NCBI GenBank assembly: GCA_900769075.1
Contig: CAAGFE010000026.1
Span: 1-41,632, forward strand
Reading direction: 5' to 3'
DNA from: Clostridia bacterium
GTDB lineage: Bacteria; Bacillota; Clostridia; Christensenellales; Aristaeellaceae
DNA: 41,632 nucleotides
The position numbers and the translations under genes are program-made. The notes beneath the pieces were generated by a model that was not told the origin of the DNA, ran no database searches, and saw only the letters and a list, made by a program, of their open reading frames with translations. Within the stretch, counting starts at the first letter, position 1. Every line of letters begins with the position of its first letter. Shown here piece after piece: positions 32,522-41,490 of the stretch.

Positions 32522-32540
32522 GTCATGTAGAATTGACATT
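32519..32540. promoter_or_regulatory. Candidate operator over the glf start site
   Basis: A perfect 7-base inverted repeat, AATGTCA (32519-32525) and TGACATT (32534-32540), has an 8-base spacer. It spans the end of the -10 box and the expected start of transcription, where a repressor would block initiation. The regulator is not in the window. Confidence 0.45.
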
Positions 32541-32556
32541 GATGAGGTGCAGCGGA

Positions 32557-33663
32557 ATGAAGTACGATTATCTGATTGTCGGCGCAGGACTTTTTGGCTG
32601 CGTCTTTGCGCGGGAAATGACCGATGCGGGCAAAACATGCCTGGTCATCGACCGGCGGGACCACATCGGCGGCAATGTGTACTGCGCGGATATCGAGGGC
32701 ATCTGCGTCCACCGGTACGGCGCGCATATCTTCCATACGGCGGACGAGGAGGTCTGGCAGTATGTGCAGCGCTTCGTGACCTTCAACAACTATATCAACT
32801 CCCCCATGGCGCGCACCGGCGATGAAATCTACAACATGCCCTTCAACATGAACACCTTCTCCCGGCTGTGGGGCGTCAAGACCCCTGCGGAAGCCCAGGC
32901 GAAGATTGCCGAGCAGACCGCGCCCTACAAGGACATCGAGCCTGCCAACCTGGAGGAACAGGCGCTCAAGCTGGTCGGGCGGGATATCTATGAGAAGCTG
33001 GTCAAGTCCTACACCGAGAAGCAGTGGGGCCGGAAATGCACCGAGCTCCCCGCCTTTATCATCCGCCGCCTGCCATTGCGCTTCACCTATGACAACAACT
33101 ACTTCACCCATCCCCATCAGGGGATCCCGGTGGAGGGCTACAACGCCCTGGCGGAAAAGCTGCTCCAGGGCAGCGAGGTGAAGCTGGGCGTGGATTACCG
33201 CGCCTTCATCGCGGAAAACCCGGATGCGGCGGCGAAAACCGTCTACACCGGCGCGATTGACGAGTTCTTCGACTACCGGCTGGGCCATTTGCAATACCGC
33301 ACCGTCCGCTTTGAGGACGAAATCATCTCCACCCCCAACTGGCAGGGCGTGGCGGTGGTCAACTATACCGGCGACACGGAGAAATTCACCCGCATCATCG
33401 AACATAAGCATTTCCTCTTCGGCGCGGGCAACCCGGAGAAAACCGTCATCAGCCGAGAATATCCCACCGAATGGGCCCCCGGCATGGAACCCTACTACCC
33501 CGTGAACGACGAGCGTAATTCCGCCCTGTTCGCCCAGTACAAGGAGCTGGCGCAAACCCGTCCTGACGTGATCTTCGGCGGACGGCTGGGCAATTACCGC
33601 TATTACGACATGGATCAGGTCATCCGCGCCGCGCTGGATGCCGCTCGGGCGGAACTGGCCTGA
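32557..33663 (+). CDS. glf: UDP-galactopyranose mutase
   Basis: Glf is a flavoenzyme that converts UDP-galactopyranose to UDP-galactofuranose, the donor for galactofuranose in surface glycans. The 368-residue protein has the FAD Rossmann motif VGAGLFGCVFA near 8-18, IDRRDHIGGN, HRYGAHIFHT near 58-67, PVEGYNAL, SREYPTEW, and GRLGNYRYYDMDQVI near the end, all characteristic. The start follows GAGGTG. It opens a plus-strand locus with a GT2 glycosyltransferase, an acetyltransferase and GH127, under a strong promoter with a possible operator. Confidence 0.95.
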   Translation: MKYDYLIVGAGLFGCVFAREMTDAGKTCLVIDRRDHIGGNVYCADIEGICVHRYGAHIFHTADEEVWQYVQRFVTFNNYINSPMARTGDEIYNMPFNMNTFSRLWGVKTPAEAQAKIAEQTAPYKDIEPANLEEQALKLVGRDIYEKLVKSYTEKQWGRKCTELPAFIIRRLPLRFTYDNNYFTHPHQGIPVEGYNALAEKLLQGSEVKLGVDYRAFIAENPDAAAKTVYTGAIDEFFDYRLGHLQYRTVRFEDEIISTPNWQGVAVVNYTGDTEKFTRIIEHKHFLFGAGNPEKTVISREYPTEWAPGMEPYYPVNDERNSALFAQYKELAQTRPDVIFGGRLGNYRYYDMDQVIRAALDAARAELA

Positions 33664-33696
33664 CGCGATCGCTGTCCCGCAAAGGAGGAGATACCC

Positions 33697-34710
33697 ATGA
33701 AGCTGCTTTCCATCGCCATCCCCAGCTACAATTCCGCCGCGTATATGCGGCACTGCATCGACACCCTGCGCACCGGCGGGGACGAGGTCGAAATCCTCAT
33801 CGTCAACGACGGCTCCCAGAAGGACAACACCGCCGAGATCGCCGATGAATACGCGGCGAAGTATCCGGGCCAGTGCGTCGCCGTCCACAAGGAAAACGGC
33901 GGTCACGGCGATGCGGTCATGTACGGCCTGCGCAGCGCCACCGGGCTGTACTTCAAGGTGGTCGATTCGGATGACTGGGTGGACACCGATGCGCTGAAGA
34001 AGGTGCTGGACTTCCTCCGCGCCCATCAGCAGGACGGCCCGGACATGCTCGTGGCGAACTACGTCTACGAGAAGGAGGGCGCGGCCCATAAGCATGTGGT
34101 GCGCTTCCCCCATGTGCTGCCGGAAGGTAAAATCATCACCTGGGACGAGGTGGGGCGCTTCCACTATGGGCAGTATATGCTCATGCATACGCTGATCTAC
34201 CGCCGCCAGCTGCTGCTGGACTGCGGCCTGGAGCTGCCGAAAAAGACCTTCTATGTGGACAACCTCTACGCCTATCAGCCGCTGACCCACGTCAAAACCC
34301 TGGCCTACCTGAACGTCGATCTGTACCGCTATTTCATCGGGCGGGACGACCAGAGCGTGAACGAGAAGGTCATGATCAGCCGCATTGATCAGCAGATCCG
34401 CGTGAACAAGATGATGATGGCCGTCACGCCGCTGAGCAAAATCGAAAACGTGAAGCAGCGCAAGTACATGCGCAATTTCCTCGAAATTGTGACGACGGTG
34501 TCCTCCATCCTGTGCGTGAAATCCGGCACGGAGGAAAACCTGCGGAAGAAGGATGCGCTCTGGGCAGAGATGAAGACCGACAACCCGGAGCTGTACAGCA
34601 TTCTGCGCCGCCGCCCGCTGGGCGTTGCGCTGCACCTGCCGGGCAAGGCGGGCCGGCGCATCATGATCTGGGGCTACACCGCCGCGCAGAAGGTGTTCGG
34701 GTTCAACTGA
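33697..34710 (+). CDS. Family 2 glycosyltransferase
   Basis: The 337-residue protein has the GT-A fold start LLSIAIPSYNS, the VNDGS motif (about 36-40), ENGGHGDA, and the metal-binding VDSDDW (about 88-93), as in GT2 enzymes that use nucleotide sugars. The C-terminal third is helical, ending in a basic, amphipathic segment that may associate with the membrane; there is no clear transmembrane helix. It lies 33 bases after glf with AAAGGAGG before the start. The context suggests transfer of galactofuranose or another sugar to a surface polymer, but donor and acceptor are unknown. Confidence 0.88.
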   Translation: MKLLSIAIPSYNSAAYMRHCIDTLRTGGDEVEILIVNDGSQKDNTAEIADEYAAKYPGQCVAVHKENGGHGDAVMYGLRSATGLYFKVVDSDDWVDTDALKKVLDFLRAHQQDGPDMLVANYVYEKEGAAHKHVVRFPHVLPEGKIITWDEVGRFHYGQYMLMHTLIYRRQLLLDCGLELPKKTFYVDNLYAYQPLTHVKTLAYLNVDLYRYFIGRDDQSVNEKVMISRIDQQIRVNKMMMAVTPLSKIENVKQRKYMRNFLEIVTTVSSILCVKSGTEENLRKKDALWAEMKTDNPELYSILRRRPLGVALHLPGKAGRRIMIWGYTAAQKVFGFN

Positions 34711-34725
34711 CGGGAGGGATAGCTA

Positions 34726-35268
34726 ATGCAGATCGAAACGCCCCGGCTGATGCTGCGGGAAATGACAGAGGCTGATTTTGACGCGCTCTACCGGGTGCTG
34801 GGGGATTCGGACATCATGCAGCACTATCCCCACACCTTTGACGCAGACCGGGTGCGGGGCTGGATCCGGCGGAACATGGAGCGCTATGAGATCTTCGGCT
34901 TCGGGCTGTGGGCCGTGTGTCTGAAGGACACCGGCGAAATGATCGGCGACTGCGGTCTCACCATGCAGCTCATCAACGGGCAGATCAAGCCGGAAATCGG
35001 CTACCACATCCGGGCCGACCAGCAGCGCAAGGGATACGCGAAGGAAGCCGCTGCCGCCGTGCGGGACTGGACCTTCCGGCACACGCCCTTCCGGGTGATT
35101 TACTCCTACATGAAGCACACCAACGAACCTTCCTATAAGACCGCCATATCCTGGGGATGCAAGTTCGTGGAGGAGTTTGCGGACGAAGTGAACGGCATCA
35201 CCAAGGTATATGCTATCACCCGGGAGGAATGGGCCGCGATGCCCGGCCGGACAGAGGACGCCGGCTGA
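34726..35268 (+). CDS. GNAT-family N-acetyltransferase (RimJ/RimL-like)
   Basis: The 180-residue protein starts IETPRLMLREMTEADFDALY, typical of the RimJ/RimL-type GNAT clade. The acetyl-CoA pyrophosphate loop is QQRKGYAKEA near residues 99-108, and the NEPSYKTAISWGCKF C-terminal motif follows. It lies 15 bases after the GT2 gene, with GGGAGG before its start. Members acetylate ribosomal proteins, small molecules or sugars. Its place in the operon would allow modification of a nucleotide sugar or glycan, but this is only inference. Confidence 0.87.
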   Translation: MQIETPRLMLREMTEADFDALYRVLGDSDIMQHYPHTFDADRVRGWIRRNMERYEIFGFGLWAVCLKDTGEMIGDCGLTMQLINGQIKPEIGYHIRADQQRKGYAKEAAAAVRDWTFRHTPFRVIYSYMKHTNEPSYKTAISWGCKFVEEFADEVNGITKVYAITREEWAAMPGRTEDAG

Positions 35269-35381
35269 GCCGACGCGCCCCTCCGGCGGCGTCAGCGGAT
35301 GACCGCCCTGCTTTCCCCGGCGTTTCCCGATATGGGATGGATTTGAAATATGGGGCGACGGCCCCCTTCGGAGGCATGCAG

Positions 35382-37439
35382 ATGAACAGGCAGTTGTTTT
35401 CTTCGCCCATCGACCTGAAGAAAGTCACCGTCACCGATCCCTTCTGGCACCGCGAGATGGAGCTGGTGCGCACCGAAGTGATTCCCTACCAGTGGGAAGC
35501 GCTGAATGACCGCGTTCCCGGGGCCGATCCGTCCTGGTGCATGCGCAATTTCCGCGTGGCCGGGCGGATGATGGCGGATCAGCGCCGTCTGGGCGCCCAG
35601 TACACGCCGCCCCAATACACCAACCGCGGCTTCCAGGCCCTGCCCGAGGACATGGCCCGTCCCGAGGATGACAAGTTCTACGGCTTCCTCTTCCAGGATT
35701 CGGACTTCTCCAAGTGGATCGAGGCCGTCGGTTACAGTCTGACCCAGCATCCCGACCCGGAGCTGGAAAAAGTCGCGGACGAAGCCATCGACGTGGTCTG
35801 CGCCGCCCAGAACCCCGATGGCTATCTGGACACCTACTACATCATCAACGGCATGGACGCCGCGCTGACCAACCTGCGCGACAACCACGAGCTGTACTGC
35901 CTGGGCCATCTGGTGGAGGGCGCGGTGGCCTATTACCAGGCCACGGGCAAGGACAAGCTGCTCCGGGCGGCATGCCGGTTCGTGGATTTTATCGACCAGC
36001 GTTTGGGCCCGGAGGAAGGCAAGTGCAAGGGCTACCCGGGCCACGAGATCGCCGAGATGGCGCTGGTGCGGCTCTACGAGGTGACCGGCGAGGAGAAGTA
36101 TCTGCGCCTGAGCAAATACTTCGTGGATCAGCGCGGTCAGGCGCCGAACTATTTCATCGAGGAAGAACGCCTCCGTGCCGAAAAGGAAGGGCGCAGGTGG
36201 ACGAAGCCCTCCACCAACCCGGATTATCACCAGGCGGGGAAGCCCGTCCGCGAGCAGGACGAGGCCGTGGGTCATGCGGTGCGCGCGGTGTACCTGTATT
36301 CCGGCATGGCGGATGTGGCCCGGCTGACCGAGGATGATTCCCTGCTGGCGGCCTGCGACCGGCTGTGGAACAACATCGTGGACAAGAAGCTCTACGTCAC
36401 CGGCGGCATCGGCGCCACCCACCACGGCGAAGCCTTCTCCTACGCCTATGACCTGCCCAATGACACCGCCTATTCCGAAACCTGCGCCGCCATCGGCCTG
36501 GCGTTCTTCGCCCGCCGGATGCTGCAAATGAAGCCCGACAGCAAGTACGCCGATGTGATGGAAATGGCGCTGTACAACACCGTGCTGGCCGGCATGGCGC
36601 TGGACGGCAAGAGCTTCTTCTACGTCAATCCCCTGGCCGTCGTGCCGGAAGCCTGCTGCAGGGATCAGCGTCTGTGGCATGTTCAGCCGCCCCGCCGCAA
36701 ATGGTTCGGCTGCGCCTGCTGCCCGCCCAACATCGCCCGCATCGTTGCGTCCATCGCCTCCTACGCCTACACCGAGAACGAGGACACCCTCTTCACCCAC
36801 CTGTACATGGGCGGCACGGTGGAGAAGGATTTCCATGGCAGGAAGCTCACCATGGAGGTCAAGGCCCGCATGCCCTGGCACGGGCATGTGTATGTGACCC
36901 TCCACTGCGATGAAGCCGTGAACGGCACATTGGCCTTCCGCATCCCCGCCTGGGCCCAGGACGCGGTCATCACCTGCGGGGAGAAGATGCCCGTCTATCA
37001 GGACGGCTATGCCTACCTCTCCGGCGAATGGCATGAGGGCGATATGATCACCCTCCACCTGCCCATGCAGGTGCGGATGCTCGCCGCCAATCCCGCCGTC
37101 CGCGCGGATGTGGACAAGGTCGCCTTCCGCCGCGGCCCGGTGACCTTCTGCGCCGAACAGGCCGACAACGGCGACAATCTCCACCTGCTGCGGGTGGACA
37201 CCCGCTATATCGGCGACCGCGGCGAGGGCATCGAGTGGGCGTTCGACGAGGATACCTTCGGTCACGAAATCGTGAAGCTCCATGTGCCTGCCAAGCGCCT
37301 GCTGCCCACCGAGGATACCTCCCTGTATACCATGTGGCAGCCGCCCAAGGAGGAGCCCGCGAAGATCACGCTGGTGCCCTACTACACCTGGGCCAACCGC
37401 GGCGAGGGCGAGATGCTGGTCTGGCTGAGGAGAAAATAA
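35382..37439 (+). CDS. GH127 beta-L-arabinofuranosidase family protein
   Basis: The 685-residue protein is full length for GH127, with an (alpha/alpha)6 barrel and C-terminal beta domains. The known zinc-cysteine active site is complete: acid/base Glu350 (HHGEAF), Glu366 and Cys368 (YSETCA), and Cys446-Cys447 (CACCPPN), of which Cys446 is the nucleophile. Spacings 350-366 and 366-368 equal those of bifidobacterial HypBA1. There is no signal peptide. The ATG at 35382 follows GGAGG with seven bases; the ATG at 35376 is too close. It lies 113 bases after the GNAT gene with no clear promoter between, so it may belong to the glf operon. Known substrates are beta-L-arabinofuranosides. Confidence 0.9.
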   Translation: MNRQLFSSPIDLKKVTVTDPFWHREMELVRTEVIPYQWEALNDRVPGADPSWCMRNFRVAGRMMADQRRLGAQYTPPQYTNRGFQALPEDMARPEDDKFYGFLFQDSDFSKWIEAVGYSLTQHPDPELEKVADEAIDVVCAAQNPDGYLDTYYIINGMDAALTNLRDNHELYCLGHLVEGAVAYYQATGKDKLLRAACRFVDFIDQRLGPEEGKCKGYPGHEIAEMALVRLYEVTGEEKYLRLSKYFVDQRGQAPNYFIEEERLRAEKEGRRWTKPSTNPDYHQAGKPVREQDEAVGHAVRAVYLYSGMADVARLTEDDSLLAACDRLWNNIVDKKLYVTGGIGATHHGEAFSYAYDLPNDTAYSETCAAIGLAFFARRMLQMKPDSKYADVMEMALYNTVLAGMALDGKSFFYVNPLAVVPEACCRDQRLWHVQPPRRKWFGCACCPPNIARIVASIASYAYTENEDTLFTHLYMGGTVEKDFHGRKLTMEVKARMPWHGHVYVTLHCDEAVNGTLAFRIPAWAQDAVITCGEKMPVYQDGYAYLSGEWHEGDMITLHLPMQVRMLAANPAVRADVDKVAFRRGPVTFCAEQADNGDNLHLLRVDTRYIGDRGEGIEWAFDEDTFGHEIVKLHVPAKRLLPTEDTSLYTMWQPPKEEPAKITLVPYYTWANRGEGEMLVWLRRK

Positions 37440-37452
37440 ACCACTGTTAGCA

Positions 37453-37490
37453 AAAGGGACGTCCGGTTTTATGCCGGACGCCCCTGTTTC
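37453..37490. terminator. Bidirectional terminator between GH127 and the Lgt-like gene
   Basis: CGTCCGG (37460-37466) pairs with CCGGACG (37474-37480), extended by GGG/CCC past one mismatch. TGTTTC follows on the plus strand and CCCTTTTGC on the minus strand. Confidence 0.7.
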
Positions 37491-37497
37491 TATGCAC

Positions 37498-38466
37498 TTA
37501 TTGCTTCGCGCCGGTGCCCTTCAGGATCAGCTGGTACGAGGTATACCCGAACACCCCGCAGCAAATCAGCATGATCGTATAGCACAGCCACACCGGCATG
37601 AACGCGGCCTTGTCCACCGCAAACTCCATGGCGATGCAGATGCCCACCCCCGCCAGGAAAATCACCCAGTTCCAAATCAGCTGCTTCTTCGGCATCCGCC
37701 GGTCGGCGGGGGCCTTCACCCAGCGGTACAGCGCCCAGAACATCAGCCCGCCCAGCACCAGCACCGCCGTCAGCTGGGACACGCGCACAAACAGCCACCG
37801 CAGGAACTGGTCCCGCCGCAGGCTTTCCAGCAGGATCTGGCTGGAGCAGTACAGGATGCAGAACAGCTTCGCCTTTTCCCCCGGCACGGCGGATTGGCGG
37901 GCCAGCAGGATGCAGGCAATCACCAGGGCCGCCACGCCCTCCTGGACGCAGATCGCCCAGAACCAGACCTCCCAGTCCGGGTCATAAACCGCAAAGGGAA
38001 AGCGCTGGAAGAAGGCGCTGCTCACCTCCATGCCGATGCCCTCGCCGTTGGCCAGCTCGGCAACGCGGCACAGCGCGATCGTCAGCGCGGCGGGAGCCGC
38101 CAGTGCGTCCAGCAGCTTCACCGCGCTCTGACGGGTGATCTTCGCCGTCAGGAGCGCCGCCGCCACCGCGCCGCCCACCGCGCCCCACAGGGCATATCCG
38201 CCGTCCCACAGGCGCAGGATGTTGATCAGGCCCATCTCCAGATAGAGGTTCAGCCGGCACAGGCAGTAGAACAGCCGCGCGCCGATCAGCCCCAGCGGGA
38301 GCGCCAGCAGGGCGAAGATTTCCGCCGTGTCGGGGCTGAGGTGCTGCCTTTTCTGCTCCAGGCCCAGCATCAGCAGCCCCAGGGCCAGCGCGATCACCAC
38401 GCACAGCGCGTACAGGGTCACCGGCATGCCGCACACAGAAAACAGGACATTTTTGATTTCATCCAT
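37498..38466 (-). CDS. Lgt-like integral membrane protein, probably degenerate
   Basis: The 322-residue protein has eight or nine predicted membrane segments. Its order of short motifs matches prolipoprotein diacylglyceryl transferase: GARLFY (62-67), a WDGGYALWGAVGG segment (87-99), CRVAELANGEGIG (133-145) and ILLESLRRD (211-219). In E. coli Lgt the second motif carries His103, and the third carries Arg143 and Asn146. Here the aligned residues are Trp94, Arg134 and Glu137. So two of the conserved positions are changed while Arg134 and the NGE triplet stay. It also has an extra C-terminal membrane pair. It lies 12 bases after a phosphodiester glycosidase gene, third in the envelope operon. 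True lipoprotein modification is doubtful. Confidence 0.7.
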   Translation of the reverse strand: MDEIKNVLFSVCGMPVTLYALCVVIALALGLLMLGLEQKRQHLSPDTAEIFALLALPLGLIGARLFYCLCRLNLYLEMGLINILRLWDGGYALWGAVGGAVAAALLTAKITRQSAVKLLDALAAPAALTIALCRVAELANGEGIGMEVSSAFFQRFPFAVYDPDWEVWFWAICVQEGVAALVIACILLARQSAVPGEKAKLFCILYCSSQILLESLRRDQFLRWLFVRVSQLTAVLVLGGLMFWALYRWVKAPADRRMPKKQLIWNWVIFLAGVGICIAMEFAVDKAAFMPVWLCYTIMLICCGVFGYTSYQLILKGTGAKQ

Positions 38467-38478
38467 GGGGCGGACTCC

Positions 38479-39390
38479 TTAATCAGGCCGGTAGGCGCTG
38501 GCAAAGTAAATGATGTCGTTGAGGGGGCGTTTTTTAGGATTGTTGGGGGCATTGACCTTGTTGCGGTTGAAAACCATGGTGGCGGAGGAGCCGCCATCCA
38601 GGTTGTAGGCGTTCTGGACACCCTCAAAGGAGGAGACCAGTTCCGCGAACTGCTCCAGGTTCAGCCCCTTGGAGCCGGGATCCTCCGGGCCCTCGGAGCT
38701 GATGCACAGGTACTCCAGCGGGCCGATCTGGGCCAGGCACATCCGCTGGGCACAGCGAAGCGCGGCATTGTCCATATCCACAAAGCCGGTCTGCCTTTCC
38801 CCGTTGATAACCAGGCCCGGGCCGAAGGTGAAGCCATTGACCACCGTGCGCCCATCCGCCTCCAGCTGCGCCTTGAAGGCCTCCATGTCCGCCTTGGTCG
38901 GCGCCTTGATGATGTGGAGATCGCCCTGATCATCAATCACCAGCACGTCATAGGTACCGTTGCACTTGTTCTTGTATTCCTTGCCCATGCGCGCCATATA
39001 GCCGACGTTGTTGCGGGCCGAGAAATAATCGCCGTTGATGGCCAGCGCCGCGTTGACATTCCGGGCCATGGTGGCGCCCAGCATGGTGGAGGGCGAATAG
39101 TAGTTGCCGGACATGGCGGTCCGCAGCTGGGTCGCGTTGGCAATCGTCACCCGCGCCACCATGTAGTTGGTTTCCTCAAAGCGCCCGGTTTCAATCTTCA
39201 CGGTGATGGAGGGATCCTCATAGGTCATCTCCTCCAGATTGTAGCCGTCCTTCTGGAGCGGCAGGCCCTTTTTGTCCTTCAGGCCATACTCGATGATCTC
39301 CGCCTGGGCCACGATGGTGCCTGACGGAATCAGCACCAGCAGGCAGGCCAGTGCCAGCAGGATCGCAATCACGCGCAGGATATGCTTCAT
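38479..39390 (-). CDS. Secreted phosphodiester glycosidase family (NAGPA domain) protein
   Basis: The 303-residue protein starts with a signal peptide or anchor (KHILRVIAILLALACLLVLI, then VAQAE near 30). The NAGPA/DUF2233 domain shows AINGDYFSARN near 116-126, FTFGPGLVINGE, and NLDGGSSATMVF near 264-275, where GGSS fits the family better than the GGQTS of the copy at 4832. Bacterial relatives are proposed to act on cell-wall or exopolysaccharide phosphodiesters. AAGGAG precedes the start. It sits 15 bases after the CapA fusion gene and 12 before the Lgt-like gene. Confidence 0.85.
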   Translation of the reverse strand: MKHILRVIAILLALACLLVLIPSGTIVAQAEIIEYGLKDKKGLPLQKDGYNLEEMTYEDPSITVKIETGRFEETNYMVARVTIANATQLRTAMSGNYYSPSTMLGATMARNVNAALAINGDYFSARNNVGYMARMGKEYKNKCNGTYDVLVIDDQGDLHIIKAPTKADMEAFKAQLEADGRTVVNGFTFGPGLVINGERQTGFVDMDNAALRCAQRMCLAQIGPLEYLCISSEGPEDPGSKGLNLEQFAELVSSFEGVQNAYNLDGGSSATMVFNRNKVNAPNNPKKRPLNDIIYFASAYRPD

Positions 39391-39405
39391 GTTTTTTCTC
39401 CTTTT

Positions 39406-41301
39406 TTACGGCAGCATTTGGCCGTTTTCAAAGTAGACCACGCCCGTTTCCAGGAAGGATTCGGGGAGGTTTTCGCACTTGGAATAATTGGTGGTCATGC
39501 GCAGCTTCCTGAACACCGCGCGGCGCTCCGCCGGGTCGGTCAGGACATAGGGACGGTAATCCGGGCCGCCCTGGGTTTTGCAGGGAATCACCTGGAGACG
39601 GCTGAGGAACACTTCGCCGTTCACCTTTTCATAGGCCAGCTGGAAAATCCCCGTTGCCGGATCCACCTGGGACATGGTGCCGAAGGTGAAATTGCCGGTG
39701 GAATACAGGATCGGCTTGCCCTTGTAGAAGTTGATGGGCTGAATCACATGGGGATGATGGCCGTAGATCACATCCGCGCCGGCATCAATGGCGGCCTTGG
39801 CATAAGCGACCTGACCGGCATCCGGGGTGCTTTGGGTTTCGCGGCCCCAGTGGAGGCTGACTACCACCAGATCGCAGCCCAGATCCTCCTTGAGGATCCT
39901 GACCCGGTTGGCAATGCGCTTCTTGTCGCTCTCCTGGGGGTAGGTGAAGCCCATGAAGCCGATGCGGATCCCGTCAATCTCCTGCACCGCAAGGTCATCA
40001 AAGCCGTCGGGCTGGCTGGTATACACCGAGCCGAAATGATCCACGCCCGCGTTGTCCAGGTGCTCCAGCATGTCCGCATAGCCGTTGCGGTAGAAGTCCA
40101 TGCAGTGGTTGTTGACGGTGTTGACCAGTTCAATGCTGCCCGCGGTGAGAATATTGACATGATCGGGCGACGCCTTGAGGTTATAGACCTTGTCGGTATG
40201 GGCCAGCTTGGTGGTCAAAACGGCTTCCAGGTTGGCGATGGTCAGATCATCCGCCTCCAGCACGTCCTTCACCAGGGAGAACGTCCAGTCATAGCCCTTT
40301 TCCTTCACCATGCTGTGGAAGGATTCCGCGTAGGTGACATACTGTTCCGAATCGCCGATGGAGCAATCGCCCACGAAGGAAATCAGCACCTCGCCCTCGC
40401 TGTTGGGAACGCGGGTCGGCGTGGGCAGCGGGGTCGCTGCGGGGGTGGGGGCGGCAGCTGCGGTCGCCGCTGCGGCGGTCTGCACAGGCACCTCGGCGGA
40501 GGCTGCGGTCTTCACCGTATCCGTGCGCGCATAGGGCACGCCGCTGCTGCCCACCAGCACAAAGGGGTCCTTCCGGGTGCCCGTGCCGGCATACACCTGA
40601 ATCTGGGACAGATCCAGCCGCACGGAGGGCCGCACGCCCACATTCGTGCGGGTATAGCCGCCCCAGCTCATGTGCCCGTTGTATCCCACCAGGGCCAGGC
40701 GGTAGCCGTCCACCGTCTTGATGTCCGCCACCCAGTAGGGGCTCTTGCTGCTGTCGTGGTCCACATAAAGTCCGCGGGCCTTGATGGCATAGGGCGTGCC
40801 GGTGGCGTGGCGGGTCGGCTGATTATCCCACTTGTTCGGCGCGAAGCCATAATCCGGATTGAGGAACTGCTCCATGTTGAGGATAAAGAACAATCCCGCG
40901 CCGGGCTCCTCGATCAGCGCGCTGCGGACGGGATCATCCCCCAGCAGGGTATCGAGCGCCACGGTGTTCATCCAGGAATACAGATCGCTGTCCGCATAGC
41001 AGGACAGGCAGCGATACTCATACCGGTCGATTTTCTTCTGATCGGTTTCAAACACGACCTGCTGGGTGTCGATGATATACTCCGTCATCATCAGCATCCG
41101 GCCGTCGCTCACATCCAGGATGCGCCACAGCACCGGGGCTGTCGTGCCGTCCTTCTCATAGGGGTATTGGCCGAAGTAGGCATACTGCCAGCCATTCCCC
41201 TTTTCATACCCGCGCAGCTCCTCCGCGCCGGCCATGCCGGGAACCAGGCACAGCAGCATCAGCGCCATGCTCAGCCAGACCCACATCTTTTTCAGGTGCA
41301 T
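39406..41301 (-). CDS. Secreted DUF6273-CapA fusion protein
   Basis: The 631-residue protein begins with a signal peptide (HLKKMWVW, hydrophobic core, GMAGAEE near 26). Residues about 30-275 match the DUF6273 type domain: YFGQYPYEKDG, VLWRILDVSDG, EYIID, and VGVRPSVRLD. An Ala/Thr/Pro-rich linker (about 285-330) leads to a CapA-like metallophosphatase domain (about 335-575): FVGDCSIGD, NLEAVL, NNHCMDFYRNGY, LHWGRE, GHHPHVIQ. The start at 41301 follows GAGGA at ten bases; longer starts lack a ribosome binding site. It heads the three-gene envelope operon from the promoter at 41399. DUF6273 has no known function; it often occurs in secreted clostridial proteins and may bind glycans. Confidence 0.83.
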   Translation of the reverse strand: MHLKKMWVWLSMALMLLCLVPGMAGAEELRGYEKGNGWQYAYFGQYPYEKDGTTAPVLWRILDVSDGRMLMMTEYIIDTQQVVFETDQKKIDRYEYRCLSCYADSDLYSWMNTVALDTLLGDDPVRSALIEEPGAGLFFILNMEQFLNPDYGFAPNKWDNQPTRHATGTPYAIKARGLYVDHDSSKSPYWVADIKTVDGYRLALVGYNGHMSWGGYTRTNVGVRPSVRLDLSQIQVYAGTGTRKDPFVLVGSSGVPYARTDTVKTAASAEVPVQTAAAATAAAAPTPAATPLPTPTRVPNSEGEVLISFVGDCSIGDSEQYVTYAESFHSMVKEKGYDWTFSLVKDVLEADDLTIANLEAVLTTKLAHTDKVYNLKASPDHVNILTAGSIELVNTVNNHCMDFYRNGYADMLEHLDNAGVDHFGSVYTSQPDGFDDLAVQEIDGIRIGFMGFTYPQESDKKRIANRVRILKEDLGCDLVVVSLHWGRETQSTPDAGQVAYAKAAIDAGADVIYGHHPHVIQPINFYKGKPILYSTGNFTFGTMSQVDPATGIFQLAYEKVNGEVFLSRLQVIPCKTQGGPDYRPYVLTDPAERRAVFRKLRMTTNYSKCENLPESFLETGVVYFENGQMLP

Positions 41302-41398
41302 GTTGATCCAATCCTCATTTCCCATCGCCGGAGCCTGGGTTTGCGCCATCCGACCCGGCGGATTCTTCCTTGCTGATGATCCGATATCCATTCACTCT

Positions 41399-41427
41399 AC
41401 AATATCATTTTTTGCCCTTTTTTTCAA
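41399..41427 (-). promoter_or_regulatory. Promoter of the CapA-NAGPA-Lgt-like operon
   Basis: On the minus strand TTGAAA (41427-41422), 17-base spacer, TATTGT (41404-41399). Initiation near 41392 leaves a leader of about 90 bases. Confidence 0.55.
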
Positions 41428-41490
41428 GCCCCGGAGCCTCTTTTGTCCTCCTGATCCGCACTTTTTCAATCATGCATGCGCAGCAAAGAA

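Noticed and set aside
39382..41376. A 664-residue plus-strand frame.
   Set aside because: Antisense of the CapA fusion gene and part of the phosphodiester glycosidase gene's start, with shadow-type composition.
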